Shown piece after piece: positions 44,454 to 52,576 of a stretch of DNA of 64,000 nt; the stretch's first letter is position 1, and each line of letters begins with the position of its first letter. Position numbers and translations under genes: made by a program. The stretch lies in assembly GCF_900114915.1 (NCBI RefSeq), contig NZ_FOUS01000004.1:310001-374000 (forward strand). The letters are read 5' to 3'. The DNA is from Bradyrhizobium sp. Rc3b. GTDB taxonomy: Bacteria > Pseudomonadota > Alphaproteobacteria > Rhizobiales > Xanthobacteraceae. The notes beneath the pieces are model-generated. The model saw only the letters and a list, made by a program, of their open reading frames with translations, was not told the origin of the DNA and ran no database searches.

Positions 44454-44551
44454 CGTAGGGTGGGCAAAGGCGCGCAGCGCCGTGCCCACCATCTCTCATT
44501 TGGGACTACAGCAGGGGTTTGGTGGGCACGCTTCGCTTTGCCCACCCTACG
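44454..44551. repeat. Intergenic inverted repeat, family B (copy 3)
   Basis: CGTAGGGTGGGCAAAGGCGC and GCTTCGCTTTGCCCACCCTACG are outer arms, with GTGCCCACCA / TGGTGGGCAC inside. It follows rcdA directly, between convergent genes. Confidence 0.85.
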
Positions 44552-44584
44552 AAATCTCGGCTTTGGTCAGGCCCCTCCTAAAAC

Positions 44585-44616
44585 AAAAACGCCCCCGGCT
44601 CTCCGGGGGCGTTTTT
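44585..44616 (-). terminator. Rho-independent terminator of rpmE
   Basis: GCCCCCGG / CCGGGGGC stem (44591-44610) with AAAAAC and GTTTTT flanks, 25 bases past the rpmE stop. The flanks make it bidirectional. Confidence 0.87.
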
Positions 44617-44640
44617 CGTCTCCAGCCATTTCGGGCCGGA

Positions 44641-44868
44641 TCAATCCTTTTTGAGAAAGCCCGAAAACTTCTTCTGGAAGCGCGAGACGCGGCCGCCGCG
44701 ATCCATCAGCTGGGCATTGCCGCCGGTCCAGGCCGGGTGCGACTTCGGGTCGATGTCGAGGTTCAGCGTGTCACCTTCCTTGCCCCAGGTCGAGCGGGTC
44801 AGGTACTCGGTTCCGTCGGTCATCACGACCTTAATCGTATGATAGTTCGGGTGAATTTCGGCTTTCAT
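44641..44868 (-). CDS. rpmE: 50S ribosomal protein L31
   Basis: 75 residues, [32 protein letters not shown] then [14 protein letters not shown]: the L31 signature. No CxxC zinc motif is present, so it is the zinc-free (C-minus) form usual in alphaproteobacteria. A part of the 50S central protuberance that bridges the subunits. GAGGAA lies seven bases before the ATG, directly after a GGCGCCCCGGCGCC palindrome (44880-44893). Own terminator downstream. Confidence 0.98.
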   Translation of the reverse strand: MKAEIHPNYHTIKVVMTDGTEYLTRSTWGKEGDTLNLDIDPKSHPAWTGGNAQLMDRGGRVSRFQKKFSGFLKKD

Positions 44869-45065
44869 GGCAATTCCTCGGCGCCCCGGCGCCTTCTTGG
44901 GTGGCTATCGAATGACGGATTTGGGCGGCTCTATACCTCACGAAACCCGCTAAAACAAGCCACTCCGGGGCGGTGAACCGGGTTTGCCCCTAAGGGACTT
45001 CCCGGATTTGCCACTACCCTTGCACCGGCCTATTGGGAGCAAACGAATGCAATGGGTTGGATCTC

Positions 45066-46916
45066 ATGAGCGCAGTGGAACGGCTTGATGACCAGTATGT
45101 CGATCGGCCCGGAATGAATGCCGCGGACACCCCGGCGATCGAGGCCGAGCTGATCGAAGAGCCGGCCAAGGGTCGCGCCAAGCTGCGGCCGCTGCTCGCG
45201 CTGGCGCCCTATGTCAGCCGCTATCGCGGCCGGGCGGCGCTGGCCTTCGTCGCACTCACGGTCGCGGCGCTGACCACGCTGCTGGTGCCGGTCGCGGTGC
45301 GCCGGATGATCGATTTCGGCCTGACGCCCGAGGGCATCGAGCTGATCAACAGCTACTTCTCGGTGATGCTCGCGGTGGTCGGCGTGCTCGCGCTCGCCAG
45401 CGCCGCGCGCTACTACCTCGTGATGACGATCGGCGAGCGCATCGTCGCCGATCTCAGGCGCGACGTCTTCGCCCATCTGCTCTCGCTGTCTCCCGCCTTC
45501 TTCGATTCCGCACGCAGCGGCGAATTGATCTCGCGGCTCACCGCCGACACCACCCAGCTCAAATCGGCCGTCGGCGCCTCAGTGTCGATCGCGCTGCGCA
45601 ATTTGATGATGTTCCTGGGCGCCGCGGCGATGATGGTGATCACGAGCCCGAAGCTGTCGGGCTTCGTGCTGCTGGCGATTCCCTTGATCGTGCTGCCGCT
45701 GGTCGCCTTCGGGCGCTGGGTGCGGCGTCTGTCGCGCAATGCGCAGGACACGCTTGCCGACGCGTCGGCTTATGCGGGCGAGCTGGTCGGCGCGATCCGC
45801 ACCGTGCAGGCTTACACCAGCGAGCAATTCGCCGAGAAGCGCTTCGGCGGCGAGGTCGAGCAGGCCTATGAGGCCGCGCGCACCTCGACCCAGGCGCGCG
45901 CCGTGCTCACCGCCATCATCATCTTCATCGTGTTCGCAAGCGTGGTCGCGATCCTCTGGATCGGCTCGCATGACGTGCTCACCGGCGCGATTTCGCCGGG
46001 CCGGCTCGGTCAGTTCGTGCTTTATGCGGTGTTCGCCGCAGCCGGCCTCGGCCAGCTCAGCGAGGTCTGGGGCGAGGTCTCGGCGGCATCAGGCGCGGCC
46101 GAACGGCTGTTCGAGATCCTGCATGTGCAGCCCGACATCAAGGCGCCCGCGTCTCCCCGCGCGCTGCCGGTGCCGGCACGCGGCGAAGTCGGCTTCGACC
46201 GGGTCAGCTTCGCCTATCCGGTGCGGCGCGACGTCAATGTGCTCGATGCCGTGTCATTCACGGTGCGCCCCGGCGAGAAGGTCGCGATCGTCGGTCCGTC
46301 CGGCGCCGGCAAGAGCACCATCTTTCACCTGTTGCTGCGCTTCTACGATCCACGCAGCGGCGTGATCTCGCTCGACGGCGTGCCGGTCAAGTCCGCAGAT
46401 CCCCGCGATTTCCGCGCGCGCATCGCACTGGTGCCGCAGGAATCGAACGTGTTCGCCGCCAGCGCCCGCGAGAACATCCGCTTCGGCCGGCCCGATGCAA
46501 CCGACGCCGAGGTCGAGCGCGCCGCCGAGCTCGCGCATGCCGCCGAATTTATCCGCCGCCTGCCCGAAGGTTTCGACACCCCGCTCGGCGAGCGCGGTGT
46601 GACGCTGTCCGGCGGCCAGCGCCAGCGCATCGCAATCGCACGCGCCATTCTGCGCGATGCGCCGCTGCTGCTTCTCGATGAAGCCACCTCCGCGCTCGAT
46701 GCCGAAAGCGAAACGCTGGTGCAGACCGCTCTGGAGGAGCTGATGCGCCACCGCACCACGCTGGTGATCGCGCATCGCCTCGCCACCGTGCTGTCCTGCG
46801 ACCGCATCCTGGTGATGGACCAGGGCAAGATCGTCGAGCAGGGCACGCATGCCGAGCTCGTGGCCGCGAACGGGCTCTATGCGCGGCTGGCGAGGTTGCA
46901 GTTCGAGGGGGCTTGA
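45066..46916 (+). CDS. ABC exporter half-transporter (MsbA-related)
   Basis: 616 residues from ATG 45066 ([16 protein letters not shown]); an upstream ATG at 45033 is possible. Six membrane helices lie between about 60 and 340, with [19 protein letters not shown]. The ATPase has Walker [15 protein letters not shown] (about 412-425), [17 protein letters not shown], signature LSGGQRQR, Walker [13 protein letters not shown] and the H-loop AHRLATV. A homodimeric lipid or drug exporter by family. A charged N-terminal extension of about 50 residues precedes the first helix. Probably monocistronic. Confidence 0.93.
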   Translation: MSAVERLDDQYVDRPGMNAADTPAIEAELIEEPAKGRAKLRPLLALAPYVSRYRGRAALAFVALTVAALTTLLVPVAVRRMIDFGLTPEGIELINSYFSVMLAVVGVLALASAARYYLVMTIGERIVADLRRDVFAHLLSLSPAFFDSARSGELISRLTADTTQLKSAVGASVSIALRNLMMFLGAAAMMVITSPKLSGFVLLAIPLIVLPLVAFGRWVRRLSRNAQDTLADASAYAGELVGAIRTVQAYTSEQFAEKRFGGEVEQAYEAARTSTQARAVLTAIIIFIVFASVVAILWIGSHDVLTGAISPGRLGQFVLYAVFAAAGLGQLSEVWGEVSAASGAAERLFEILHVQPDIKAPASPRALPVPARGEVGFDRVSFAYPVRRDVNVLDAVSFTVRPGEKVAIVGPSGAGKSTIFHLLLRFYDPRSGVISLDGVPVKSADPRDFRARIALVPQESNVFAASARENIRFGRPDATDAEVERAAELAHAAEFIRRLPEGFDTPLGERGVTLSGGQRQRIAIARAILRDAPLLLLDEATSALDAESETLVQTALEELMRHRTTLVIAHRLATVLSCDRILVMDQGKIVEQGTHAELVAANGLYARLARLQFEGA

Positions 46917-47009
46917 GGCCCTCAGGGCCGGTTCGTAAGCTATTGACTTTGCTTGCGCCGTTTACTGTGCATGGGGTTGCTTTCGACGTTTTGTCTTGGG
47001 CAGGCGGGT

Positions 47010-47225
47010 TTACCGGCACTTCGGCGACAGCGCAGGCACGTTTGGCCACTGCCAGTTCTTCCAGCTGCCGTCCTCCCCGACGCAGGCCGAGGCTGAGGCC
47101 GACTCTGTCCGTTCGGAGACCTTGGGCGCGGCAAAACGCTGGTCGACATAGGTCGTCGATAAATATCCGGCGACGATGACGCCCAGAAACACCGAGGAAC
47201 CCTTGGCAAGATCGCGCAGCCGCAT
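47010..47225 (-). CDS. Small exported or membrane-anchored hypothetical protein
   Basis: 71 residues from ATG 47225, chosen because GGAGG lies exactly six bases upstream. MRLRDLAKGSSVFLGVIVAG is a signal peptide or single helix; the periplasmic part holds two cysteines (SACVGEDGSWKNW ... ALSPKC) that could form a disulfide. No family is recognised. The strong ribosome site and clean frame support a real gene. Convergent with the ABC exporter gene. Confidence 0.65.
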   Translation of the reverse strand: MRLRDLAKGSSVFLGVIVAGYLSTTYVDQRFAAPKVSERTESASASACVGEDGSWKNWQWPNVPALSPKCR

Positions 47226-47313
47226 CGATCGCCTCCATTCGCTTGTCATCGCTGACACAACGAATAACCGACCTCGCAGGATCCCTGCGTGACAGGCCTC
47301 ACGCCCGCCAGAA

Positions 47314-47760
47314 TTACGCCCGCCAGGCCATCTTCAGCACCGGCCGGCCCGAGGTCGGGTTCACATCGTCGCCGGCATGCGCAAAGCCGTTGCGCTCGTA
47401 GAAGCGGATGGCGCGGGAATTGTCCTTGTTGACGAGCAGCGTGATGCCTGATGGCGACAGGCGCTTGGCCTCTTCCACCAGCAGCCGGGCTGCGTCCGAG
47501 CCCCAGTGATCAGGGTCGACCACGAGCTGGTCGAGATAGCCGTCGCCGTCGATGGTGACGAAGCCGGTGAGGGCACCATTCTGCTCGGCGACGACAATGG
47601 ACGCCTTCGGCACCAGATCCCTCAGCCAGCGCTCGCGCCACCATTCGAGCCGTGCCGCGAAGTCGATCTGCGGATAGGCCTGCTGCCAGGTGCGATGCCA
47701 GAGATCGATCGCGGCGGCTTCGTCGGAGGCCGCGTAGGGGCGGAGGTGGATCGCGCTCAC
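47314..47760 (-). CDS. GNAT family N-acetyltransferase
   Basis: 148 residues from GTG 47760, which overlaps the last base of the OmpA-like gene (TAGTG). LRPYAASDEAAAIDLWHRTW opens the fold, IDGDGYLDQLVVDPDHWGSDAARLLVEEAKR is the acetyl-CoA site (A-motif RxxGxG is degenerate here, WGSDA), and NSRAIRFYERNGFAHAGDD completes it. Transfers an acetyl group to an unknown amine. Translational overlap places it in the MotA/OmpA-like operon. Confidence 0.88.
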   Translation of the reverse strand: MSAIHLRPYAASDEAAAIDLWHRTWQQAYPQIDFAARLEWWRERWLRDLVPKASIVVAEQNGALTGFVTIDGDGYLDQLVVDPDHWGSDAARLLVEEAKRLSPSGITLLVNKDNSRAIRFYERNGFAHAGDDVNPTSGRPVLKMAWRA

Positions 47761-48788
47761 TACCGCTCCGTCAGCTTCAGCTCGATGCGGCGGTTGCGCT
47801 TGTAGGCCTCTTCCGTGTTGCCGGGATCGAGCGGCTGGAATTCGCCGAAGCCGGCCGCGACGAGGCGCTGGGCGGGTACGCCGAGCGAGACCAGATATTG
47901 CACCACCGAGATCGAACGTGCCGCGGACAGATCCCAGTTCGACTTGAAGTTCGGACCGTTGACCGGACGCACATCGGTGTGGCCGTCGACGCGCAGCACC
48001 CAGGGGATGTCGCTCGGGATCTTCTTGTCGAGCTCGATCAGCGCGGCTGCCAAGGTGTCGAGCTCGGCGCGGCCCTCGGGCAGAAGCACCGCCTGGCCAG
48101 TGTCGAAGAACACCTCGGACTGGAACACGAAGCGGTCGCCGACGATGCGGATGTCGGGCCGGTTGCCGAGGATGGTGCGCAGGCGGCCGAAGAATTCCGA
48201 GCGGTAGCGCGACAATTCCTGCACGCGCTGCGCCAGCGCCACGTTGAGGCGGGACCCGAGATCAGCGATGCGGTTCTGCGATTCCTTGTCGCGCTTCTCG
48301 CTCGCGTCGAGCGCCTCTTCCAGCGCCGCCAATTGCCGCCTGAGCGCGCTGATCTGCTGGTTCAGCACTTCGATCTGGGCCAATGCCCGCGCCGAGACCG
48401 CCTTCTCCGAATCCAGCGCCTTGCCGAGCTCGGAGGTCTTGCCTTGCGCATCGCTGCCGGCGGCAGCGAGGCCATCATAGAGGCCCTTGATGCGATCGCG
48501 CTCGGTCTCGGCCGAGGCGAGGCCGGCTTTCAATTGCGAGACCTGGTCGTCGAGCGTGAGCTTGCCGAGCTTCTCCAGCGACAACAGCTCGTTGAGCTGG
48601 GCGATCTTGGCGTTGAGCAGCTCCAGCGCCTTGTCCTTGCCGGTGACTTCCTGCGACAGGAAGAACTGCACCACCAGGAACACCGACAGCAGGAACACGA
48701 TCGACAGCACCAGCGTCGACAGCGCGTCGACGAAGCCGGGCCAGTAGTTGAAGGCGCCTTCGCTGCGGCGGCCGCGCGCTAGAGCCAT
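47760..48788 (-). CDS. OmpA/MotB-like peptidoglycan-binding protein with coiled coil
   Basis: 342 residues from ATG 48788 (GGAG nine bases upstream). One membrane helix (about 20-45, VDALSTLVLSIVFLLSVFLVVQF), a long coiled coil (about 50-180) and an OmpA C-terminal domain with FFDTGQAVLLPEGRAELDTLA, LRVDGHTDVRPVNGP and NWDLSAARSISVVQYL. The layout is that of MotB or ZorB: stator subunit B. The matching MotA/TolQ-like gene precedes it, separated by 146 bases holding a repeat. Flagellar stator use is unlikely since no flagellar genes are nearby. Confidence 0.88.
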   Translation of the reverse strand: MALARGRRSEGAFNYWPGFVDALSTLVLSIVFLLSVFLVVQFFLSQEVTGKDKALELLNAKIAQLNELLSLEKLGKLTLDDQVSQLKAGLASAETERDRIKGLYDGLAAAGSDAQGKTSELGKALDSEKAVSARALAQIEVLNQQISALRRQLAALEEALDASEKRDKESQNRIADLGSRLNVALAQRVQELSRYRSEFFGRLRTILGNRPDIRIVGDRFVFQSEVFFDTGQAVLLPEGRAELDTLAAALIELDKKIPSDIPWVLRVDGHTDVRPVNGPNFKSNWDLSAARSISVVQYLVSLGVPAQRLVAAGFGEFQPLDPGNTEEAYKRNRRIELKLTER

Positions 48789-48804
48789 GTTGTCCGTCTC
48801 CACT

Positions 48805-48929
48805 TTCGTGTCCCGGACGCGATGCAGCGTGCAACGCTGCTTCGCAGAGCCGGGACCATATTGTCCCCGACGCTGGGCCCCGGCTCAGCGACGCATCATT
48901 TCATGCTGCGTCGCGTCCGGGGCACGAGA
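48805..48929. repeat. Palindromic intergenic repeat, family A (copy 8)
   Basis: TTCGTGTCCCGGACGCGATG and CGTCGCGTCCGGGGCACGAG are paired arms; TGCAGCGTGCAACGCTGC... hairpins lie inside. Unusually it separates two genes of one operon rather than convergent genes. Confidence 0.82.
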
Positions 48930-48934
48930 TCGTC

Positions 48935-49969
48935 TCAGCTCTTTTCCGGCTGGCGGGCGATGCGCTCCAGCAGACGCCGGATCTCGCGGTTCTGCTCGCC
49001 CTGGCCGTCGGCCCATTCGCGGATCATCTGCTGCTCGGTGCGCATGTGCGAGACCAGCGCCTGGATGGCTTCGGCAAGGCTCGCCATCGCCGCCGTGGTG
49101 CCGCGGCTGGCGCTGCCTTCCTCCAGCACGGAGCGTAAGCGTTCGACCGCGGCCTGGAGCTCGCCACTGGCGACCCCGCCGCCGCTGCCGGAAGCGACCG
49201 CGACCTCGCCGCTGCCATATTCGCGCACCGTGGTGGCGAGCCAGTCTTCCAGGTCGGTGTAAAAACGGTTCTGCGCCTGGCTCGATTGCAAATCGAGGAA
49301 GCCGAGGATCAGCGATCCGGCGAGGCCGAACAGCGAGCTGGAGAACGAGATGCCCATGCCGCCGAGCGGGGCTGCGAGGCCCTCCTTCAGCGTGTCGAAC
49401 AGCGCGCCGGAATCGCCGCCGACCTTGAGCCCGTCGATCACCTTGCCGACCGAGCCGACCGTCTCGATCAGGCCCCAGAAGGTGCCGAGCAGGCCGAGGA
49501 ACACCAGGAGGCCGGTCATGTAGCGCGAGATGTCGCGGGCTTCATCCAGGCGCGTCGCGATCGAATCGAGCAAATGCCGCATGGTGGTCTGGGTGATCGA
49601 CATTCGCCCGGAGCGCTCGCCGCCGAGGATCGCCGCCATCGGCGCCAGCAGTTTCGGGTGCCGGGCCGGCGCCAGGCCAGGATCGGCGATGCGGAAATTG
49701 TTGACCCAGGAGACCTCAGGGTAGAGTCGGATGACCTGGCGGAAGGCCAGGATGATGCCGATGAACAGCACGCCGCCGATCAGGGCATTGAGGCCGGGAT
49801 TGGCGAAGAAGGCCTGGATGATCTGCTTGTAGAGCACCACGCTGACCAGCGTGCACAGCACCAGGAAGACCAGCATCCTCACCAGGAAGACGCTGGGTGA
49901 GGACAGCTTTGTGTACTCGATATCCATGGTGGAGCGGGGCGAGGCGCCTGACGGCATGGCCGGTATCAT
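48935..49969 (-). CDS. MotA/TolQ/ExbB-type proton channel protein
   Basis: 344 residues from ATG 49969, with GGA four bases upstream; the frame upstream covers an antisense methyltransferase. Helices at about 30-52 and 60-80, then GLLVFLGLLGTFWGLIETVGSVG (about 156) and a GISFSSSLFGLAGSLILGFLDL block (about 205-226), the latter two being the TolQ/MotA channel pair. A cytosolic C-terminal region of about 110 residues follows (VERLRSVLEEGSASRG). Probably the A subunit of a proton-driven stator with the OmpA-like protein next to it; power output target unknown. Confidence 0.88.
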   Translation of the reverse strand: MIPAMPSGASPRSTMDIEYTKLSSPSVFLVRMLVFLVLCTLVSVVLYKQIIQAFFANPGLNALIGGVLFIGIILAFRQVIRLYPEVSWVNNFRIADPGLAPARHPKLLAPMAAILGGERSGRMSITQTTMRHLLDSIATRLDEARDISRYMTGLLVFLGLLGTFWGLIETVGSVGKVIDGLKVGGDSGALFDTLKEGLAAPLGGMGISFSSSLFGLAGSLILGFLDLQSSQAQNRFYTDLEDWLATTVREYGSGEVAVASGSGGGVASGELQAAVERLRSVLEEGSASRGTTAAMASLAEAIQALVSHMRTEQQMIREWADGQGEQNREIRRLLERIARQPEKS

Positions 49970-50125
49970 CCATTCCAAAAGCTTGCTTGCGGCGCGCACT
50001 ATGGCACAGCGCCGGCCCAAAAAAAGCGCCGGATGCGCCGATTTCGGGGACAGCTCGGGGAACCCGGACCGGAAGCGGGGCTTTGATAAGCAGCTATCTG
50101 CAGAGATTCGCCATTCGGGGGGCGC

Positions 50126-51145
50126 ATGAGTGTCGTTTCCGCGATCATCGGGACTGCCGAACGCGTGCCGCTGCCGGACGTCGTGATCCGCGCCGCGATC
50201 CAGCGCCTGTGCTCCCGCAGCGCAACCCGCCTCGCCGCGCATGACGCGGCCGCCGACGCCGCATTCGCCGGCCGGATGATGCTGCGGCCGATCGCCGAAA
50301 ACGCTGAGGCCGGGCGTGAGGAGGTGCCCGCGGCGTTCTTCGCCGAAATGCTCGGCCCCAGCCGCAAATATTCCTGCTGCTTCTACAAGACCGATGCGAC
50401 CACCTTGCAGGAGGCGGAGGAGGAGGCGCTGCGCCAGACGGTCGAGCATGCCGGCCTCGCCGACGGCCAGACCATCCTCGAGCTCGGCTGCGGCTGGGGC
50501 TCGCTGTCGCTGTGGATGGCACGGCAGTTTCCACACGCCAAGGTGACGGCGGTGTCGACCTCGCAGGCGCAGCGCGCTCACGTCGAGGAGGAGGCGCGGC
50601 GGCGCGGCTTGCTGAACCTGCGGGTGGTCACTGCGGACATGAACGTGTTCGCGCCCGACGGCCAGTTCGATCGCATCGTCTCGGTCGAGATGTTCGAGCA
50701 GATGATGAATTGGCGCAAGCTGATGTCGCGGCTGCGGGCATGGCTCGCGCCGGATGGGCGCTTCTTCATGCAGATCGTCACCCATCGCTCCGGCTCGCAG
50801 CTGTTCGACCGGCTCGATCGCGAGGACTGGATCGCGCAGCACGTCTTCACCGGCGGGCTGATGCCGAGCCATCACCTCGTCAGGCAATTCCACGACATCT
50901 TCACGGTCGAGAAGGAATGGTGCTGGAGCGGCACGCATTATCAGCGCACCACTAATGACTGGCTCGACAATTTCGACACGCATCGGGATGCGATCGAGGC
51001 GTCCCTGCGCCAGGTCTATGGCGAACAGACCTGTCTGTGGATGCGGCGCTGGCGCTGGTTCTTGCTCGCAACTTCGGGCCTGTTCGGCTATGCCGATGGA
51101 ACCGAATGGGGGGTCAGTCACTACCGGATGAAGGCCGCCGAGTAA
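50126..51145 (+). CDS. Cyclopropane-fatty-acid-synthase-type methyltransferase
   Basis: 339 residues, ATG 50126 with GGGGGG upstream. SAM-binding loop ILELGCGWGSLSLWMARQF (about 117-135), then FDRIVSVEMFEQMMNWRKLM, RWRWFLLATSGLFGYADGTEWGVSHYRM as the end. SYK-type SCCFYKTDATTLQEAE precedes the SAM loop, like YSCCYW in CFA synthases. It is shorter than E. coli Cfa, lacking the N-terminal lipid domain, so a role on fatty acids is plausible but unproven. Divergent from the MotA-like gene. Confidence 0.85.
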   Translation: MSVVSAIIGTAERVPLPDVVIRAAIQRLCSRSATRLAAHDAAADAAFAGRMMLRPIAENAEAGREEVPAAFFAEMLGPSRKYSCCFYKTDATTLQEAEEEALRQTVEHAGLADGQTILELGCGWGSLSLWMARQFPHAKVTAVSTSQAQRAHVEEEARRRGLLNLRVVTADMNVFAPDGQFDRIVSVEMFEQMMNWRKLMSRLRAWLAPDGRFFMQIVTHRSGSQLFDRLDREDWIAQHVFTGGLMPSHHLVRQFHDIFTVEKEWCWSGTHYQRTTNDWLDNFDTHRDAIEASLRQVYGEQTCLWMRRWRWFLLATSGLFGYADGTEWGVSHYRMKAAE

Positions 51146-51265
51146 TTGCGATGTTCCGCCGCACACGCGCCGGTGGAACCCCGACTCACAATCAAGTGAC
51201 ACGGCAAAAGCCTTCTTATTTCAATTACGTAAGCTGTGTGACAATGAGCCGCCCGCGCCATGCGT

Positions 51266-51283
51266 TGCATCGCAGCAGATGCA
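51266..51283. promoter_or_regulatory. Inverted repeat upstream of the RND operon
   Basis: TGCATC (51266-51271) and GATGCA (51278-51283), six-base arms six bases apart, 94 bases before the adaptor start. Typical size for a TetR- or MarR-type operator, but no regulator gene is adjacent. Confidence 0.35.
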
Positions 51284-51376
51284 TTCTATTTTGGCGATAT
51301 CAGCCGCGTGTAAAGGGCCCAGAACGGGCCTCGCGCGAGCATGATTAGTTTCAACAATATCGGGGCACCCCATTTC

Positions 51377-52570
51377 ATGTCAGGACTTCGCGCGCGATCG
51401 GCATGCGTTGCAATACTGCTCGCGGCCCTGGCGCCGCTGCTTGGTGCTTGCGACGAATCCAGCTCCGCCGTGTCTGCCGCCCCGCCCACCTATCCGGACG
51501 TCAGCATCGTCATTGTTAAGCCGCAGCCGCGCGCAGTGGTCCGGGAATTGCCGGGACGCATCGCGCCGACGCGTGTCTCGGACGTGCGGCCGCGCGTCTC
51601 CGGCATCGTGGTCGAGCGCCTGTTCCGCCAGGGCAGCGAGGTGAAGGCAGGCGATCCGCTCTACCGCATCGATCCGCGCCCGTTCGAGGTCGAGGTGCTG
51701 GCCAACGAGGCGGCGCTCGCCAAGGCCGAGGCCGCTGCGATGCAGGCGCACCAGCAGGCACGCCGCGTCGCTGCGCTTACCAAGGACCGCGCCGCCCCGG
51801 AAGCCGAGAACGAAAAGGCGATCGCGGCCGAGCGTCAGGCCCACGCCGAGGTCGAGGGACGCAAGGCCGAGCTCGCGCGGGCAAAGCTCAATCTCGATTA
51901 TGCCACCGTGCGCGCGCCGATCGACGGCGTCGTCGGTGCGGCCCTCGTCAGCGAAGGCGCGCTCGCCGTGCAGAACGAGACCAATCTCGCCACCATCCAG
52001 CAGCTCGATCCGATCTATGCCGACTTCACCCAGTCGGTGACCGAGCTCAACCAGCTCCGCCGCGCCTTCGAGACCGGCGATCTCGAGCGTATCGCGTCCG
52101 ACGCCGCCAAGGTGCGCCTCGTGCTCGACGACAACACGCTTTATTCGCTCGACGGCAAGCTGCTGTTCTCCGACGCCAAGGTCGACGCCCACACCGGGCA
52201 GGTGACGTTGCGCGGCGAGTTCCCCAATCCCAAGCGCGAGCTGCTGCCGGGCATGTATGTCCGCGTCCGCATCGACCAGGGTCTCGACAGCGACGCGATC
52301 GCGGTGCCGCAGCAGGCGATCCAGCGCAATGGCGGCGGCGGCAGCGAAGTGTTCGTCGTCAAGGACGACAACCACATCGCGGTGCAGCCGGTGCGCACGG
52401 GGTCGGTGCAGGACGGAATCTGGTTCGTCACCGAAGGCCTGAAGGCCGGCGACAAGGTCGTGGTTGAAGGCTTCCAGAAGTTCGCCGCCGGCGACAAGGT
52501 CAAGCCGCAATCCTGGTCGGAGGCGGACGCGACCGCGGACAACCGGCACGCCCTGAAGCTCACGCGGTAA
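51377..52570 (+). CDS. RND efflux periplasmic adaptor (membrane fusion) lipoprotein
   Basis: 397 residues from ATG 51377, which gives a clean lipoprotein signal peptide (ALAPLLGAC lipobox); ATG 51341 is 12 codons upstream. Signature: PGRIAPTRVSDVRPRVSGIVVERLFRQGSEVKAGDPLYRIDPRP (first lipoyl half), an alpha-hairpin with many Ala/Glu, and LNLDYATVRAPIDGVVG (second half). GMYVRVRIDQG closes the beta-barrel. It links an RND pump to an outer membrane channel. The permease gene follows six bases later; no OprM/TolC gene is in the window. Confidence 0.94.
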   Translation: MSGLRARSACVAILLAALAPLLGACDESSSAVSAAPPTYPDVSIVIVKPQPRAVVRELPGRIAPTRVSDVRPRVSGIVVERLFRQGSEVKAGDPLYRIDPRPFEVEVLANEAALAKAEAAAMQAHQQARRVAALTKDRAAPEAENEKAIAAERQAHAEVEGRKAELARAKLNLDYATVRAPIDGVVGAALVSEGALAVQNETNLATIQQLDPIYADFTQSVTELNQLRRAFETGDLERIASDAAKVRLVLDDNTLYSLDGKLLFSDAKVDAHTGQVTLRGEFPNPKRELLPGMYVRVRIDQGLDSDAIAVPQQAIQRNGGGGSEVFVVKDDNHIAVQPVRTGSVQDGIWFVTEGLKAGDKVVVEGFQKFAAGDKVKPQSWSEADATADNRHALKLTR

Positions 52571-52576
52571 CGCGCC

